Shown here piece after piece: positions 51,601-61,725 of a DNA stretch of 64,000 nucleotides. Under the pieces are notes generated by a model that saw nothing but the letters and a program-made list of their open reading frames with translations, made no database searches and was not told the DNA's origin. Source of the stretch: Luidia sarsii (lineage: Eukaryota; Echinodermata; Asteroidea; Paxillosida; Luidiidae); NCBI GenBank assembly GCA_949987565.1, contig OX465110.1, positions 526,501 through 590,500 of the forward strand. Reading direction: 5' to 3'. Within the stretch, counting starts at the first letter, position 1, and every line of letters starts with the position of its first letter. The position numbers and the translations under genes were made by a program.

Positions 51601-54600
51601 TCGTTTCCTTACATGCAAGAATTGTTTTAATCAAGTGTTGCTCCCTTGTCCCTTTTCAATCCAACATGCTGCAACCTATCTGAAGTTTTTTTTTTGTACA
51701 TAATTATTTAAACTGTTCTAACTCTTAGACTGAGGAGTGTTAAGCCGTGTCCGCACTGGTTTTATTTTTTACCGAGCCCGTGGGTAACATTCCAATGGGT
51801 AAATCTTCCTGGCGTCCGCACTTGGACTTTTCGACTCAGGTAAACTAACCAAGACGATCGGTAAAACTAACCGACTCATGTACATGTGCATGTACTCTAG
51901 GTACACAAACACGTTGTTACCCTGCGCCCGCACGAGTCTTGCATACAGTAACGTAACGTTCGGGGCGCCGGATGTGGTTTTTTATCGAGTCATTTACTGA
52001 GACGTCGTGTCCGGATTGGACTTATCGACTCGGTTAAACTGACCTGGTCAATTTAACCGGGCAGAAGTTGGTCGGTTAAACTACCCACTGGAGTCGGGTA
52101 AGTTACCTGGAGGAAAACTTCCTGGGCTGTCCGCACTGGACTTAAAATGGTCAATTTACCCATTTGCTCGATTAGTTTAGCCATTTTAAGTCCAGTGCGG
52201 ACGCGGCTTTAGGCTTAACAAATGAACGTGTAGTTTGGATGATCATGGTGTTTAGTGCAGTTTTATGATTTTAAGGATGTTTACTCAAGGTGTTGACTCT
52301 TTTTTGACAATTGCAGAGAAGTGGGAAGTAAACAAGAAGATGTTGCCTGTTTTCCTGTTGACTTCAGAAAAAAAGGTTATCATTGTAGTGGCACAATGAG
52401 GATTGGGAGGGGAAGAGAAGGAGGGATGGGGAGGAGAGGAAGACAGGAGGGAAGTTCTTTTCAGGCTCCTTCAAAGATTCCTTGATCAAGATCAAAGTTC
52501 ATCTTGAGTCAGATAGAGCGCCATCTGTTTCTGAAGCAATCCTCCTGCTCCTCCTCCACCCCTCCACTCTCCCTCCTCTCCTCTCCTCTCCCCTTCCCTT
52601 CCTTTCCCCCAAATCTCAACACACCTCGCTCAGTGCCGTCCATGTGTGCAAAAACACTCATTATATCCATTCTCAGGGCTGTCGGCTTTTTAGACAAGTC
52701 CTGGCTAGATCTGGGGGCTGTACAATCCTAGGTCGTTTGCCTCCCTCAACCCTCCAAATAAAGTAACTATGGCCTGCAAAACATCTCTTATTGCCCTGAT
52801 TAAAACTCTCATGTGTGACAGTGGCCATTAGGAGATCATCATTACCACAAACTAACGAACCAGCTTGAAAAAAAAGGAAGAAAGAGTGGGATAACAAGAA
52901 ACTAAAGACTGAAAATGTCCAGCCTTGAGTTCTGCTATAAATCTTACAAAATGTGCCTATTACCCTGTTTGGGCAGCTTCCCCACCCTCCTCATCCCGCC
53001 TCTAAAAGTGTAGAAGAAGAATTATTACTGGAGGAAATGGTCCCTAAGGTAGCTGCCCAAAGACCTAATAAAAACAGTGGGAATTAAAGATCTGCACTCT
53101 ACATGTACAATATACATTAGAGAATAATATAGATCATGCAATATATCAGAGGTCGTGGAGCCATAGTGAGGCCAGCTGACTGGGGGTGAGGCCCGTTGGC
53201 TGGGGGTGAGGCCCGTTGGCTGGGGGTGAGGCCCGTTGGCTGGGGGTGAGGCCCGTTGGCTGGGGGTGAGGCCCGTTGGCTGGGGGTGAGGCCCGTTGGC
53301 TGGGGGTGAGGCCCGTTGGCTGGGGTGGTTTGGTTCATGTCAGCTGCCCATTAGAGGGGGGGTTGAAAACTAAGGACCTTGTTCAGTGTCTGACTACATT
53401 CATGTAAAAAGCACATGCAGTGAACAGATAAGCGGAACAAAACATCTACACATTCAAAGAAACACATCATGTCTGGTTACAAGAATTAAAAAAATGCAAA
53501 CTTGCTTGGCTGGAATAAAAAAATATATATTTTTCTGTCCAAGACAAATCTTTCTCTTGAAATCTTTCTCACGCTGTAGAAGGCCTTGTATTTTAATCAT
53601 GTTAAGTCATATCAGAGAGGCAGATAGTTCTGCTAGGATTTAACAATCTGCAGCCTAAATACTGTACTTAGGAGAAGTTTTAATTGATATCAAAAATCCA
53701 AAGGCCCTGACCTTTTGATCTTTCGAGGATCGACAGGTCAGGGTCTCTGGAATTTTGAGATTTGCATATTTGTTTGCTCATTTGATTTAGTAAGCAGTGT
53801 GCAACATTGTGGCATCATGGATGCTTTGCCATTAGTCCTTTGCATTTCGTGACACACATCCATGTACTGTACATGGTCATATTCAGATCAGTTTTGTGTA
53901 CGGTTACATCCATGTACATGGTCTCCTGTCTCCGGCCTGTAGATGTATACTGTTTGAAACATCAAGTTCCTTCTTTTTTTCAGAACCACACATACTCACA
54001 AAAGAAAATTTTGCATGGTGTCACCGCAAACCTACATTGTGTAACAAAATGACACTTTAAGACGCCCCCTATGGTCGAGGGTGCACTATTGGCCTTTTCA
54101 GTTGTGTATATTATTGTTATTGAAATAAGGGTGCCCCAGCACGCGGACACAACGTACCGGTATATAAGACCGAAGCAGGCAATAGGGCGGTGGTCATTCT
54201 TCTTTCTTTGCGTTTCCTTATGTTGTTCTCCTTTCTTTTTGGGGGGGCTTAATTTTGTATGTTCCTTTGGGGACTGCCTGTGTTAGCCTCCAGCCTTGTG
54301 CCTGCACCGGTCTTCTATGCTTGTAAGTGTCCGTCGACCTAATTTGTATACTTTATCTTCTTTAATGTTGCTCCACATTTATTTCTGTATTTTACATATT
54401 CATTCTATTGCATTTAGAATACAGTAAGCACTGTACTCTTGCTATTCTCACCATGAAAACTTTCAAATCTCATTTGTACATGACCTCAGCTCCAGTTTTG
54501 TGTATGGTTGCAATCCTGCACCAGTCATGGGTCTGTGAGTCAACAGGCGAGTGGCCTGTCATGTGATACAGGCGCCCTCTATAGGCAGATCAAAATTCAC

Positions 54601-57600
54601 TGAGTCCCCAAATGGAAGCCCCCTGCTAGCAGTACTCCACCAACTGGTCAGTGACACTATCCAGTTGGTGGAGTACGTACATGTACTTACAAATGAAATA
54701 CTTAAAATTGCAAACAAAGTAAAGAGAGAATCACATGTGACTTCTTTTCAGGGGCTCTGCCTAAAGAAATTCCTGTGGATGAACAAAGAATGAAATTGTC
54801 AATTTGGGCAATGTACAATTTAAAATGTTAGACAAAATCCAAGAAATACTAGGCAACAATATACATGTAGAAGGATAGCAACAGGTTGTCTTACTCTGAT
54901 TTGTTTAGAAATACTGTATAGTCTTCTTAATTTTTTAAAACTAATACAAGTCACTTTTAAAATGGGCAAGTTTGATTGGGAAAGATTGTGATGTTTATCA
55001 GTCAAGCAAAATAGTTTTTTGTGAAAACTGTCTGAGAAACAGTAATTGTTTTGCTTGCATTGTCTTCAGATTTTTTCATCAGAATTTAAGGTACAAAATG
55101 TAGTACATGTACACCATTTGATCCCCTTAGAATCATCTTGTGCCTGCACGTGGTTTTACTTTCAAAAGCAGACTATTATACCTTCCTATATAATTAATCT
55201 CCTTAGACTGGACACCATCCACAACATGTTGTCTGAAAACTCCAACATATCAAGGAGATATTTAAAAGGTTACTCCATGAAAAAAAGGATTTCCCCATAA
55301 CCTGTGTGTTTAGTCTGTCCTGAATGGACTCACCACTCTGAACATACCCCATCAGTTGCATTCTGAATAGCGAGACTATGTTGTCTGTAATCCCAGACAG
55401 CAAGGTAGCAAGTGCCCATTGAGCTCGACCCGTGTAACTAGAATCAAATGTGTGGAATTTTATGTGCACTGTCTACCTGCGCACTTTAGCCACTACCTGT
55501 TCCATATCTTACCCCCACTAATCGGCTAGCCTTGGCTGGTGTTTTAATTAGAAAACCCCCATGCATCTCCTGGGGTGTTAATCAGCGAGTCTGGATAATA
55601 GCAGCCATCACCTCTTGTCTTTAATGTTCCCAACGACCTTGCCCAGAAACCAACAAAACAAAACCCCTAGAAAACAACCAGGGGGGGAGAACAAGCCAGT
55701 TCCCTGGGCATTTGGTAGTTATAGTGGCAGGAGCTTGTGGGACCATGGATGCTGGGACTAGTTGGAGTCTCCTTTCAGTTTACAGGTCACTCCCATTGGT
55801 GGACTGCTTATTATATAAACTTAACAGATGTGGAAGTCATTGTAGTTAATGGGCAGAGAGGGACAAAGACTGTTTACAGCTTGTCTGCAGACTCTTTGAT
55901 TACCAATCACTACCAGAACCTCACAAGGGCTCTTATCCTTTGATCTTTGCCCCTTCGAGGTCAAACCCAACTTCTAATTAGCTGTGGCGTTTTTTTACCT
56001 CCCTCACTCTTTTTTCCCTCCATGCACTTTTTCCTTTTTTTATTGTTTTGTCTGCCTGGCATGTAGCTATTTCCCAGACCCAGGTTTTTTTTTAAATGTA
56101 TACAGTGGGGAGGTTGGATCCCCTGCAAAGAGTGGGCAATGTTAAATTACTATTAGGGGACCACTTAGAAAATCCTAACCTTGTCCAAACTACTCTTTTT
56201 TTTCTTGTGGGGGGGGGGGCTGGGTATTAATAAAGTGATAGTACCAGCAAGGTCTACATGTAGATACATGTACATAAGTAAGAAAGCGGCTGGTAAGATA
56301 ATATGGGAACTTTGCAAGGTTACATTCCTTGCGCTACAGGAACTTGTTTTCTTCTTGTTCGGCGGAAATACTCAAATGAATCAAATGTATGTAGGCCTAC
56401 ATGTGTAATCATTTTCGGCCCATCTTTTGTCTTCTGTTATTAAGAAAACTATCGCCAACTGTTGGCCAACTAAAGCAAAATGTTTTGAAGTCCTTCGTAT
56501 CTAGGATGAGGTGATTTTCACTTGCCAAGGAAATCTTTCAGGATCTGACATAAAATTCAGTCCAAACAGGACCTATCAGCATTCTAGCAAACTGCTACTG
56601 ATAAAAATGGTTATGCTACCAAATTCTAAGTTATACATTAAAGTCAAAAGTCAAAAAGTACATGTAGGTATGACCATTTTTCAGAAAGGCTAAGCAATCT
56701 TGAAGATGCTGATTGGTTGAAAACATTTAGATTTTTTCAGATTTGTTCTTTATTCTCATGTCATAAAGGGGTGTCAGAAAACAGGTGGATGGTGTAGTTG
56801 TATTGTGGGAATGAGAGCAAGGTTAGGGTTATCAAATTTGACCCCCATCTGGTCCTTGTTCAGAGTTAATTTCACCCTCCAAACTTGCCCTCTTGTTAGA
56901 GTAATTCAAGCACTTCCCTGTAGGCTGACAGAGAGTTTAAAAACACAAGAGAGTTCCAGTCTGTCGTGTTTGGATAAGAATTTGAATTGTTAATGGTCAG
57001 AAGGAACCAGGCCATGGTTCTCATTCATCAGCAAATTTCACAGTTGTTTTATTTTCATGTACAATTCCATGGAGCTGGTTGACCTTTACAAACCTTGAAA
57101 GGAAGGACTAGGACTCTTTGGACTGAAATTTGTAGATCCGTTGGCTGTAGAATAATGCACCATATTTTACTTAATTGCTGCATGATTGCTGTGTTTTGAA
57201 ATTGTGCCAATATTCATGGCAATGCTTAATCGCAATCTCACTTGATGAACTGCTTTGTCTTATCTGTCTAAGTAGTGAGGTTTCAAAGGCCATTGCAATC
57301 TCGACATGTCGCAATCCCCTCCCCCGTCCAAACCATCTTCAATCTCATCTGTCATTTCCCCCACCCTGATCCTCCCACTCCCCCTCCCCCTCAAACCATC
57401 TCCCCCTCCCTGCCCACACCCTAAAGCATTCCTTCATTAGCACAGTAGCACTGCACACCGGACTCATCTCGCAGACTGCCAAAGCAAAAAAACAGTCTGA
57501 AAACCTCTCACCTCGCTGGCAACATTTGCAACAGAAGTGATGAGCAAACAGTGACTAGTGCTTCCTGAGACTTACGCTACTCCGTCAAATTGAAGCTTTT

Positions 57601-60600
57601 CAGGCTGTTGATCGAAGATGAACAGCTTCATAGGCTCTGCACTTTTATCCTCCCCACATGTAGATGATGGGGACGAGGAACTTACCTAGTGCGGGAGCTT
57701 ATAACCTAAATAACAAATATTTTTGATGAGCAGTGGTGTTTCGTGTGTATAGTATTACTTTCCGCTGGACAAACATTTGGGGTGAGTTGAGAGTGCAACG
57801 CACAGCCTTGCTATGACTCATAGGCTCATCTGAATACTTGCTCGTCACAGCTGCTGCGTTTTTGCCAGATTTCCTCCGCCACAATTGGTCAGAAGTTTCA
57901 GCCTGATCAGCCAATGATAGATGGGTTCTCACAGGAGTTTGAATATTGTCAATGCTGGCCATGAAATCGACAGAACACTATGGAGTTCTTAATTTCATAT
58001 GGAGAGTTTGTTGAGATCGTGCCGTGCTAAACATTCCCCATCACCAACAACGAATAGCTTCGCACCAAATACTTCAACGCTACGCTGACATGCAAAGAGA
58101 CATATTTCCTGGTTGACACAAACATTTCCATGGGAAGTAGGGACATATCAAAACTGAACTAAAACAGACTTTATGAGGTGTAAATATTTAAAGGCATTTA
58201 AGCAACCAACCCCGAGGATCATATCGCAGATTGTCTTTATCGGTTTGATCAGAAATAGACCTTAGAATTCTCTGTTCCCTCGTAGACCGAATTCTCATTC
58301 CACGTGAATGAAAAATAAAGAGTGATAAGCATTCATGTCATTCAATCCTGACATTGTAACCTTTCTTCCTTGCCCTCCACATCAAGAAAGAGAGACTTCA
58401 ACGGTCCCAATCTCACCTCTTCTGATACTTCATCAGGAATTCGAAAGAAAGCTAAAAAAAAAAAGAAGAAGAAGAAAAAAAGACCAGCTGTAATTGGGGA
58501 GGTGTGAACCCCATGCAGAAAACATGTCCCTCTGGTCCCAGCCCAAGAAAAAGGAGCGGCTGTGTCTGATTCCAGTAGAGCCCTGATCCTTTCCAAACAG
58601 GGAGGGCACTCTGCAGGCTCAGTGGCCAGCCAGTAGCAAAGATGGGGCGACCCATGCACTTGGCTTGTCCCTTAATGAGTGTGCTGGAGCCAGGACTGGC
58701 CTTCATTAAGAAAGCAGCCCTCCCCACCTGACTCACCTTGGGTGTGTGAGAGCTGAGGTTACATGAACTTATTAGCAGGTGATTAGCTTTTCCCCTGCTC
58801 TTCCTTCCCCCTTCCCTTCCCCTCCCTTCACTCCCCTCGGAATCAGAGAAAACTGAGTAAGAAAGAAAGAAAAGAATCCTCTTTTGCGATCAGGAAAACA
58901 GGAACATCTTCAGACTTGTCAGAGTAAGACGGCTGTGGAAGGGTACATGACTTCAACTGAAATGAAATAAGGAAGGAGGATTATGTTAAAAGGAGGATTT
59001 ATGTCCTAGGGACCTGTTTTCCTTGCAAGTTTTTCAGTCACTTATTTTGGGACATGTTGAAAGACAAATGCTGATGAATTTTCTTTAACATGATTTTTTT
59101 TCTTCAAACAAATAAGACAAGGACAAGTTGACTACATGTATATGGGAAGGCCACCATCTAAGAGCAGTATAGGTCAGATGGTAAGAGCACTGGTACGCAA
59201 AACCAGAGGTCTCGGGTTCAAGTCCCAGTCCAGTCAAAATTTTGTTTGCCATTTTTTAAAGATGATTTTTTTTTTATTATTTATGGAAAAATAGTCATGA
59301 ACAAAATTAATCCAAAAATTACTAAAGGATGGGTAATTGTGTACTGTGGAGTCCTGAAATCCTGAATCAAACTGTCTTATGTGAGACAAACAGAATGTGA
59401 CAGGCAGCGCTTGTAAGATGGAGGCCAGCACTTCCTCCTCCATCTCCCCCCCTCCCCCCCTCCCCCCCCCCCCCTCCACTTCAAACTAACCCATCCTGAC
59501 CCAGTACAGCCTCTGCAGTCCTGCAACACGGCCTGCATAAATGTAACCATTGACAGCTGCTCTGCCCAGCCATACAGGGGTAGACTCCCTCCCCCCATCA
59601 CCTGCATGAGTTGCACGGCTACGTGTAACTGGTATCAGGCCGTGATGGTGTGGTAATTGCGAGGAGTTGCTTTTATCCACTCTACATCTTACGGTCGGGA
59701 CTTGGAGGGTTCCCATTAACACTTATTGGACCAGAGTGCCTGTAATATTGCCCCTCATCTGTTTAATTTTGTTGCAGTTCTTCGGGTAAAAGCCCTGCTT
59801 TTAATACTTCAAGTTTTACCGGGGCCCCTTCGGTCACGTCCCTGCTTCGAAACAGAGAAGACAGAGAGGGAGGGAGAGAAAAAAGAGAGAGAGAGAGAAA
59901 ATGATGAGGCAGAGCTGTAGGAAAGTGCACGGCAAAAGGGATCTACCTGTAATTAACGCTTAGATCATGCGATAGCTTATCAGCACCGGCATACGTCAGT
60001 TAGGACTGAATTCTTAATGGCGCTAACGTCCCCAGGTGATTTATGACAACCATCCCAGAACGGGTCATATTCTTAATTAATGCAGAGATCTGCACAGCGA
60101 TGGGTGATGTGGAAGGGGGGGGCGGATAGTGTAACAGTTGGAGAGATAATGCCGGAGCCCATTCAAGAGAGAGATACGAGAGTCGTAGCCTGCCTTCTCA
60201 TCTGCATCTGTCAATGCTAATTCCATTTGAGCCTAAAATCTTACTTGACCTTTTGCGCAAAAGTACACGGCACAAAGACAGCTGAGTTTTAATCAAATTA
60301 TTCAACATCTAAAAGACTTTTTTTTTACCGCTCTTCCTCGTCGTCTTTGGTCGGCTGAATTGAAGCATTATTCAGCTTGTGCGGCCATCATTAAAAGTAC
60401 CTGTATCAGAGCCAATATTGGGAGGTCTACTCGCACAACTACCTGTACGTCTCATTTGTGACTATAATGCCTCGTAAATACACAAATTGCCCCATCCCAA
60501 GGCCCCGCTACAATTTGACAAGTAAAGTTACCCTCTCCAAGAGGGATGGGGTAGGATTGGGATCCCACCATAATGTAATTGCGTGCTGTACCCGGACTTA

Positions 60601-61364
60601 TTGAAAATGAGAAATACTCTCCGAGGTAAATTCCTCTGCAGACATGTGCAGGCTTGTAATTTAGTTTATAAAGGATGCAGCGGAACATTGCCACTGAATT
60701 GCGTGAAGTCTATGCACTGTTATGTATGCGTCATACGTGTACAACTATTAGGGTAGTTTCATAGGACTTAAGTCATAAAACAAATTCAGGGTCAAAAATG
60801 TCTCTAACTTTCCTCCTTTTGAGTGGTTGCATTTCCCTGTTAGCATAAATAATTCATTTAGAAAAACATCTCGTAGTTCCTACATATGCAGTGTGTTTAG
60901 TAATCACATTGCGCACCCAAGTATGGTACACGTGCTTGACAATTTTGTACGACTTTTGATGTGTGGTTTGCACGCAAGGGCATTTAACTGAAATTAAATT
61001 GTGAGAGCTTTTCAAAACCAGAGGTCCACAGCCGTCACTTTCTGTAACAATGAAGAGCTATTTGTTCAGGTATGACTATAGAAGAATTGAGACGGAAAAT
61101 TCAAGAACATTTAAGTGGTGCGAGGTAAAGTGCCTGCATTTTTTAATGAAAAAGGAAACAGAGTTCAAAAGTAATTGATTTTATCAACTTTACAATATTT
61201 CTGTTAAATTCTAATTTCTTGGGTTTTTTAATTTTTCATCCAGAAACCATTCTTTATTTTGTTCTGATTTGCAGCTGGAGACATTGATTCGTGCCCATGA
61301 GGAAAAGAATGCCCGACTGACCGACCAACTTGACCAACTGAAGAAGCATGATCTCAAACTAGAC
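30624..61364 (+). CDS. Coiled-coil protein with giant introns (5' four exons, gene continues right)
   Basis: Exons are 30624-30782, 31506-31640, 47565-47627 and 61275-61364, all beginning and ending in phase 0 with good GT-AG sites. They give 149 residues (53+45+21+30). The product is predicted to be almost wholly coiled coil and highly charged: ENKALKARVDELE, AKQRIQRLQEDFNRRLDH, IMQLVSSKLDAETQWLQ, LETLIRAHEEKNARLTDQL. The last donor (CTAGAC then GTAAGT) shows it continues beyond the window. I could not assign a family; a centrosomal, ciliary or cytoskeletal role is typical of such proteins but is only a guess. Introns 2 and 3 are 15,924 and 13,647 bp, far larger than any in the preceding genes. 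The start ATG is the first in frame and is divergent with PSMD7. Confidence 0.82.
32690..32815. repeat. Palindromic family copy
   Basis: Two opposed arms are present: GACTGATGTTTCAATCCTAG with CAGGACCTTTCTCAAAGGCA, then a diverged GAGAAAGGATCAAAACATCAG. The outer tail GATTACTGACTGAAATGACC matches the tail of the 17823 copy. Confidence 0.75.
32985..33095 (+). repeat. Palindromic family, right-arm copy
   Basis: A well-preserved single arm CCTTTGAGAAAGGTCCTGCT, AGGATCGAAACATCAGGCCC is followed by the family tail GTCATTTTAGTCAATAAGCA and GTTTGCAACATTTTTG. Confidence 0.8.
34320..34575. repeat. Purine tract followed by pyrimidine tract
   Basis: 34330-34400 is almost pure A/G with a (GA)n core, and 34522-34573 is almost pure C/T with a (CT)n core. 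The order is such that they could pair with each other or form triplex DNA. A second long pyrimidine tract lies at 35150-35275. Confidence 0.8.
36224..36412. mobile_element. Palindromic element with perfect 14-bp target duplication
   Basis: The direct repeat CAGTTTATTATACT flanks the insert exactly at 36224-36237 and 36399-36412. The insert (36238-36398) has both arms (GGGCCTGACGTTTTGATCCT inward, and its mirror) and the right tail GTAAGCAGTTTGCAACATTT then TTGTATAT. The left arm is cut near TAGTGGGCC, so one end is variable and the other fixed. Confidence 0.9.
37545..37650 (+). repeat. Decayed SINE fragment
   Basis: TACCAGTGCTTTGAAGC, then a box-B-like CTGGTTCAAGTC and the family tail CAGTTCGGTCAAATTTTCTT followed by TGCTATTTT, match the 59110 copy. 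Confidence 0.6.
37970..38100. repeat. Palindromic family copy
   Basis: The tail AAATGTTGCGAACTGATTAC leads into GGTCCTGACATTTCGATCCT, AGCATTCTGCCTTTGAGATA and a decayed opposite arm (CTCCTGCAAGGATTGAAAC). Confidence 0.7.
40630..40740. repeat. Palindromic family copy
   Basis: TCGGATTCTAGCAGGACCTT is mirrored within a short loop by AGCCCTGCTAGGATTGAAAC. The tail CAAACTCCTCACTTACCTAA precedes it. Confidence 0.7.
45749..45963. repeat. 21-bp satellite, about 10 copies, in intron 2
   Basis: The unit is ATCCACAATATACCAAAACTC with alternation between ATACC and ATATAA variants, hinting at a 42-bp higher-order unit in the left half. The array is open in several frames and creates spurious reading frames on both strands. 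Confidence 0.95.
46220..46300. repeat. Decayed palindromic family copy
   Basis: CAGGACCTTTCTAAAACCTG and GGCAGGTCCTATTAGGATGG then AATGTCAGGCCCAC keep the order of both arms. Confidence 0.55.
47178..47340. mobile_element. Palindromic element with 11-bp flanking duplication
   Basis: TTTCCTAATTG occurs at 47178-47188 and 47330-47340, immediately around a copy with both arms (GAATGTTTCAATCCCAGCAG inward and GGGATCGAAACGTCAGGCCC). The tail TTAATAAGCAACACTTTTAC follows. It is 225 bp upstream of exon 3 of the coiled-coil gene. Confidence 0.8.
49983..50048. repeat. Two adjacent perfect hairpins
   Basis: Hairpin 1 has arms GTGCGGAGTGT and ACACTCCGCAC around a 6-nt loop. Hairpin 2 has arms ACTTTTCTAAATA and TATTTAGAAAAGT around GTCATGAT, itself palindromic at its centre. 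Nearby, AATCGCGATTTGAATCGCG (about 49787) and TTGAATCGCAATTTGAAT (about 50126) may be decayed ends of one MITE. Confidence 0.8.
51740..52211. mobile_element. 466-bp non-autonomous DNA transposon with TTA target duplication (Harbinger-like structure)
   Basis: The element runs 51743-52208. The left end AGCCGTGTCCGCACTGG and the reverse complement of the right end AGCCGCGTCCGCACTGG differ at one base. TTA flanks both sides (51740-51742, 52209-52211). The word GTCCGCACT(T)GGA recurs inside near 51814 and 52128, with GGTTAAACT/AGTTTAACC words in both orientations, as subterminal repeats. No transposase frame is present. A 3-bp TWA duplication fits PIF/Harbinger. Confidence 0.88.
52540..52620. repeat. 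C/T-rich tract
   Basis: This is almost uninterrupted pyrimidine sequence of CTCC/CCT type. Similar tracts are at 35150-35275, 41950-42045, 57310-57420, 58790-58840 and 63875-63905, all on the same strand as transcription of the coiled-coil gene. Confidence 0.85.
53165..53325. repeat. 20-bp GC-rich satellite, eight copies
   Basis: The unit GAGGCCCGTTGGCTGGGGGT is repeated head to tail, with the first copy diverged (GAGGCCAGCTGACTGGGGGT) and the rest nearly identical, implying recent expansion. Confidence 0.95.
53690..53815. repeat. Palindromic family copy, decayed
   Basis: AAGGCCCTGACCTTTTGATC is opposed by GAGGATCGACAGGTCAGGGT, followed by the family tail TTAGTAAGCAGTGTGCAACA. Confidence 0.65.
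53970..54050 (+). repeat. Dispersed repeat of the CAGAGCCACA / CATGGTGTCACCGCAAACCT family, copy 1
   Basis: The order is TTTTTTTCAGAACCACACAT, ACTCACAAAAGA, then GCATGGTGTCACCGCAAACC. The same order recurs at 61425-61510, 62800-62870 and 62930-63010. Confidence 0.75.
59110..59255 (+). mobile_element. tRNA-derived SINE copy (best preserved)
   Basis: The head is AGACAAGGACAAGTTGACTA, then GGGAAGGCCACCATCTAAGA. The tRNA-like part has GGTCAGATGGTAAGAGCACT, GGTACGCAAAACCAGAGG and the box-B-like CGGGTTCAAGTCCCAGTCC. The tail is AGTCAAAATTTTGTTTGCCA followed by a T run. Confidence 0.85.
59435..59478. repeat. C-run tract with G-quadruplex potential on the minus strand
   Basis: Four or more runs of six or more C separated by single T residues give a strong G4 motif on the minus strand and i-motif potential on the plus strand. 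Confidence 0.85.
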
Positions 61365-61424
61365 GTAAGTATTGACCGCTGTAGTTTAGACGTCACATCA
61401 GGGTACACACTGCTCAAAACGTTG

Positions 61425-61510
61425 AGCTCTGCTTTTTTCAGAGCCACATTCTGTCTCAAAAGAGATGTGTTACATGGTGTCACTGCAAACCTTCCACATC
61501 AATTAGTGCA
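61425..61510 (+). repeat. Dispersed repeat, copy 2 (same family as 53970)
   Basis: TTTTTTCAGAGCCACATTCT, GTCTCAAAAGAGATG and ACATGGTGTCACTGCAAACC keep the family order, about 60 bp after the last exon seen. Confidence 0.75.
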
Positions 61511-61725
61511 TTGGTCAGTGTATTGACCATAGTGATATGTATGTATAGATTTCTGTCACAGGTCATCAAAATGGATCGTTAACACCGACCATCAAATTGG
61601 CCAAAGCATTGGTCAGTAAATTGGCATTTCTACTTGGCAGCAGACTAACCTCCCAGTGGTCATTACAGAGGCTCCTGCATTGGTCATCACATTGACCATC
61701 CCATCGGTCACTTTGCTGATTGTCC
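61500..61725. repeat. Degenerate satellite of alternating TTGGTCA and TTGACCA words
   Basis: Words such as GCATTGGTCAGT, ATTGACCAT, CATTGGTCATCACATTGACC and CATCGGTCAC recur every ~10-20 bp in both orientations, so local foldback is possible. The period is irregular. Confidence 0.6.

Larger units (their letters stand above)
47628..61274 (+). other. Intron 3 of the coiled-coil gene (13.6 kb)
   Basis: No internal gene is convincing. Named contents are a hairpin cluster (49983-50046), a 466-bp Harbinger-like element (51743), a 20-bp satellite (53165), palindromic copy (53690), a dispersed repeat (53970), a SINE (59110), C-rich tracts (52540-52620, 57310-57420, 58790-58840, 59440-59476) and long repeat-free blocks (47930-48720, 49260-49740, 55290-56000, 57430-58330, 59920-60720). 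Confidence 0.6.

Noticed and set aside
53117..53338. 73-codon frame with PQPTGLTPSQRASPPANG repeats
   Set aside because: Product of the 20-bp satellite on the minus strand.
30624..61364. Assignment of the coiled-coil gene to MIPOL1, whose introns host pharyngeal-cluster elements
   Set aside because: The visible residues do not match what I recall of MIPOL1, and none of its usual neighbours (nkx2, pax1/9, foxA, slc25a21) is in the window.
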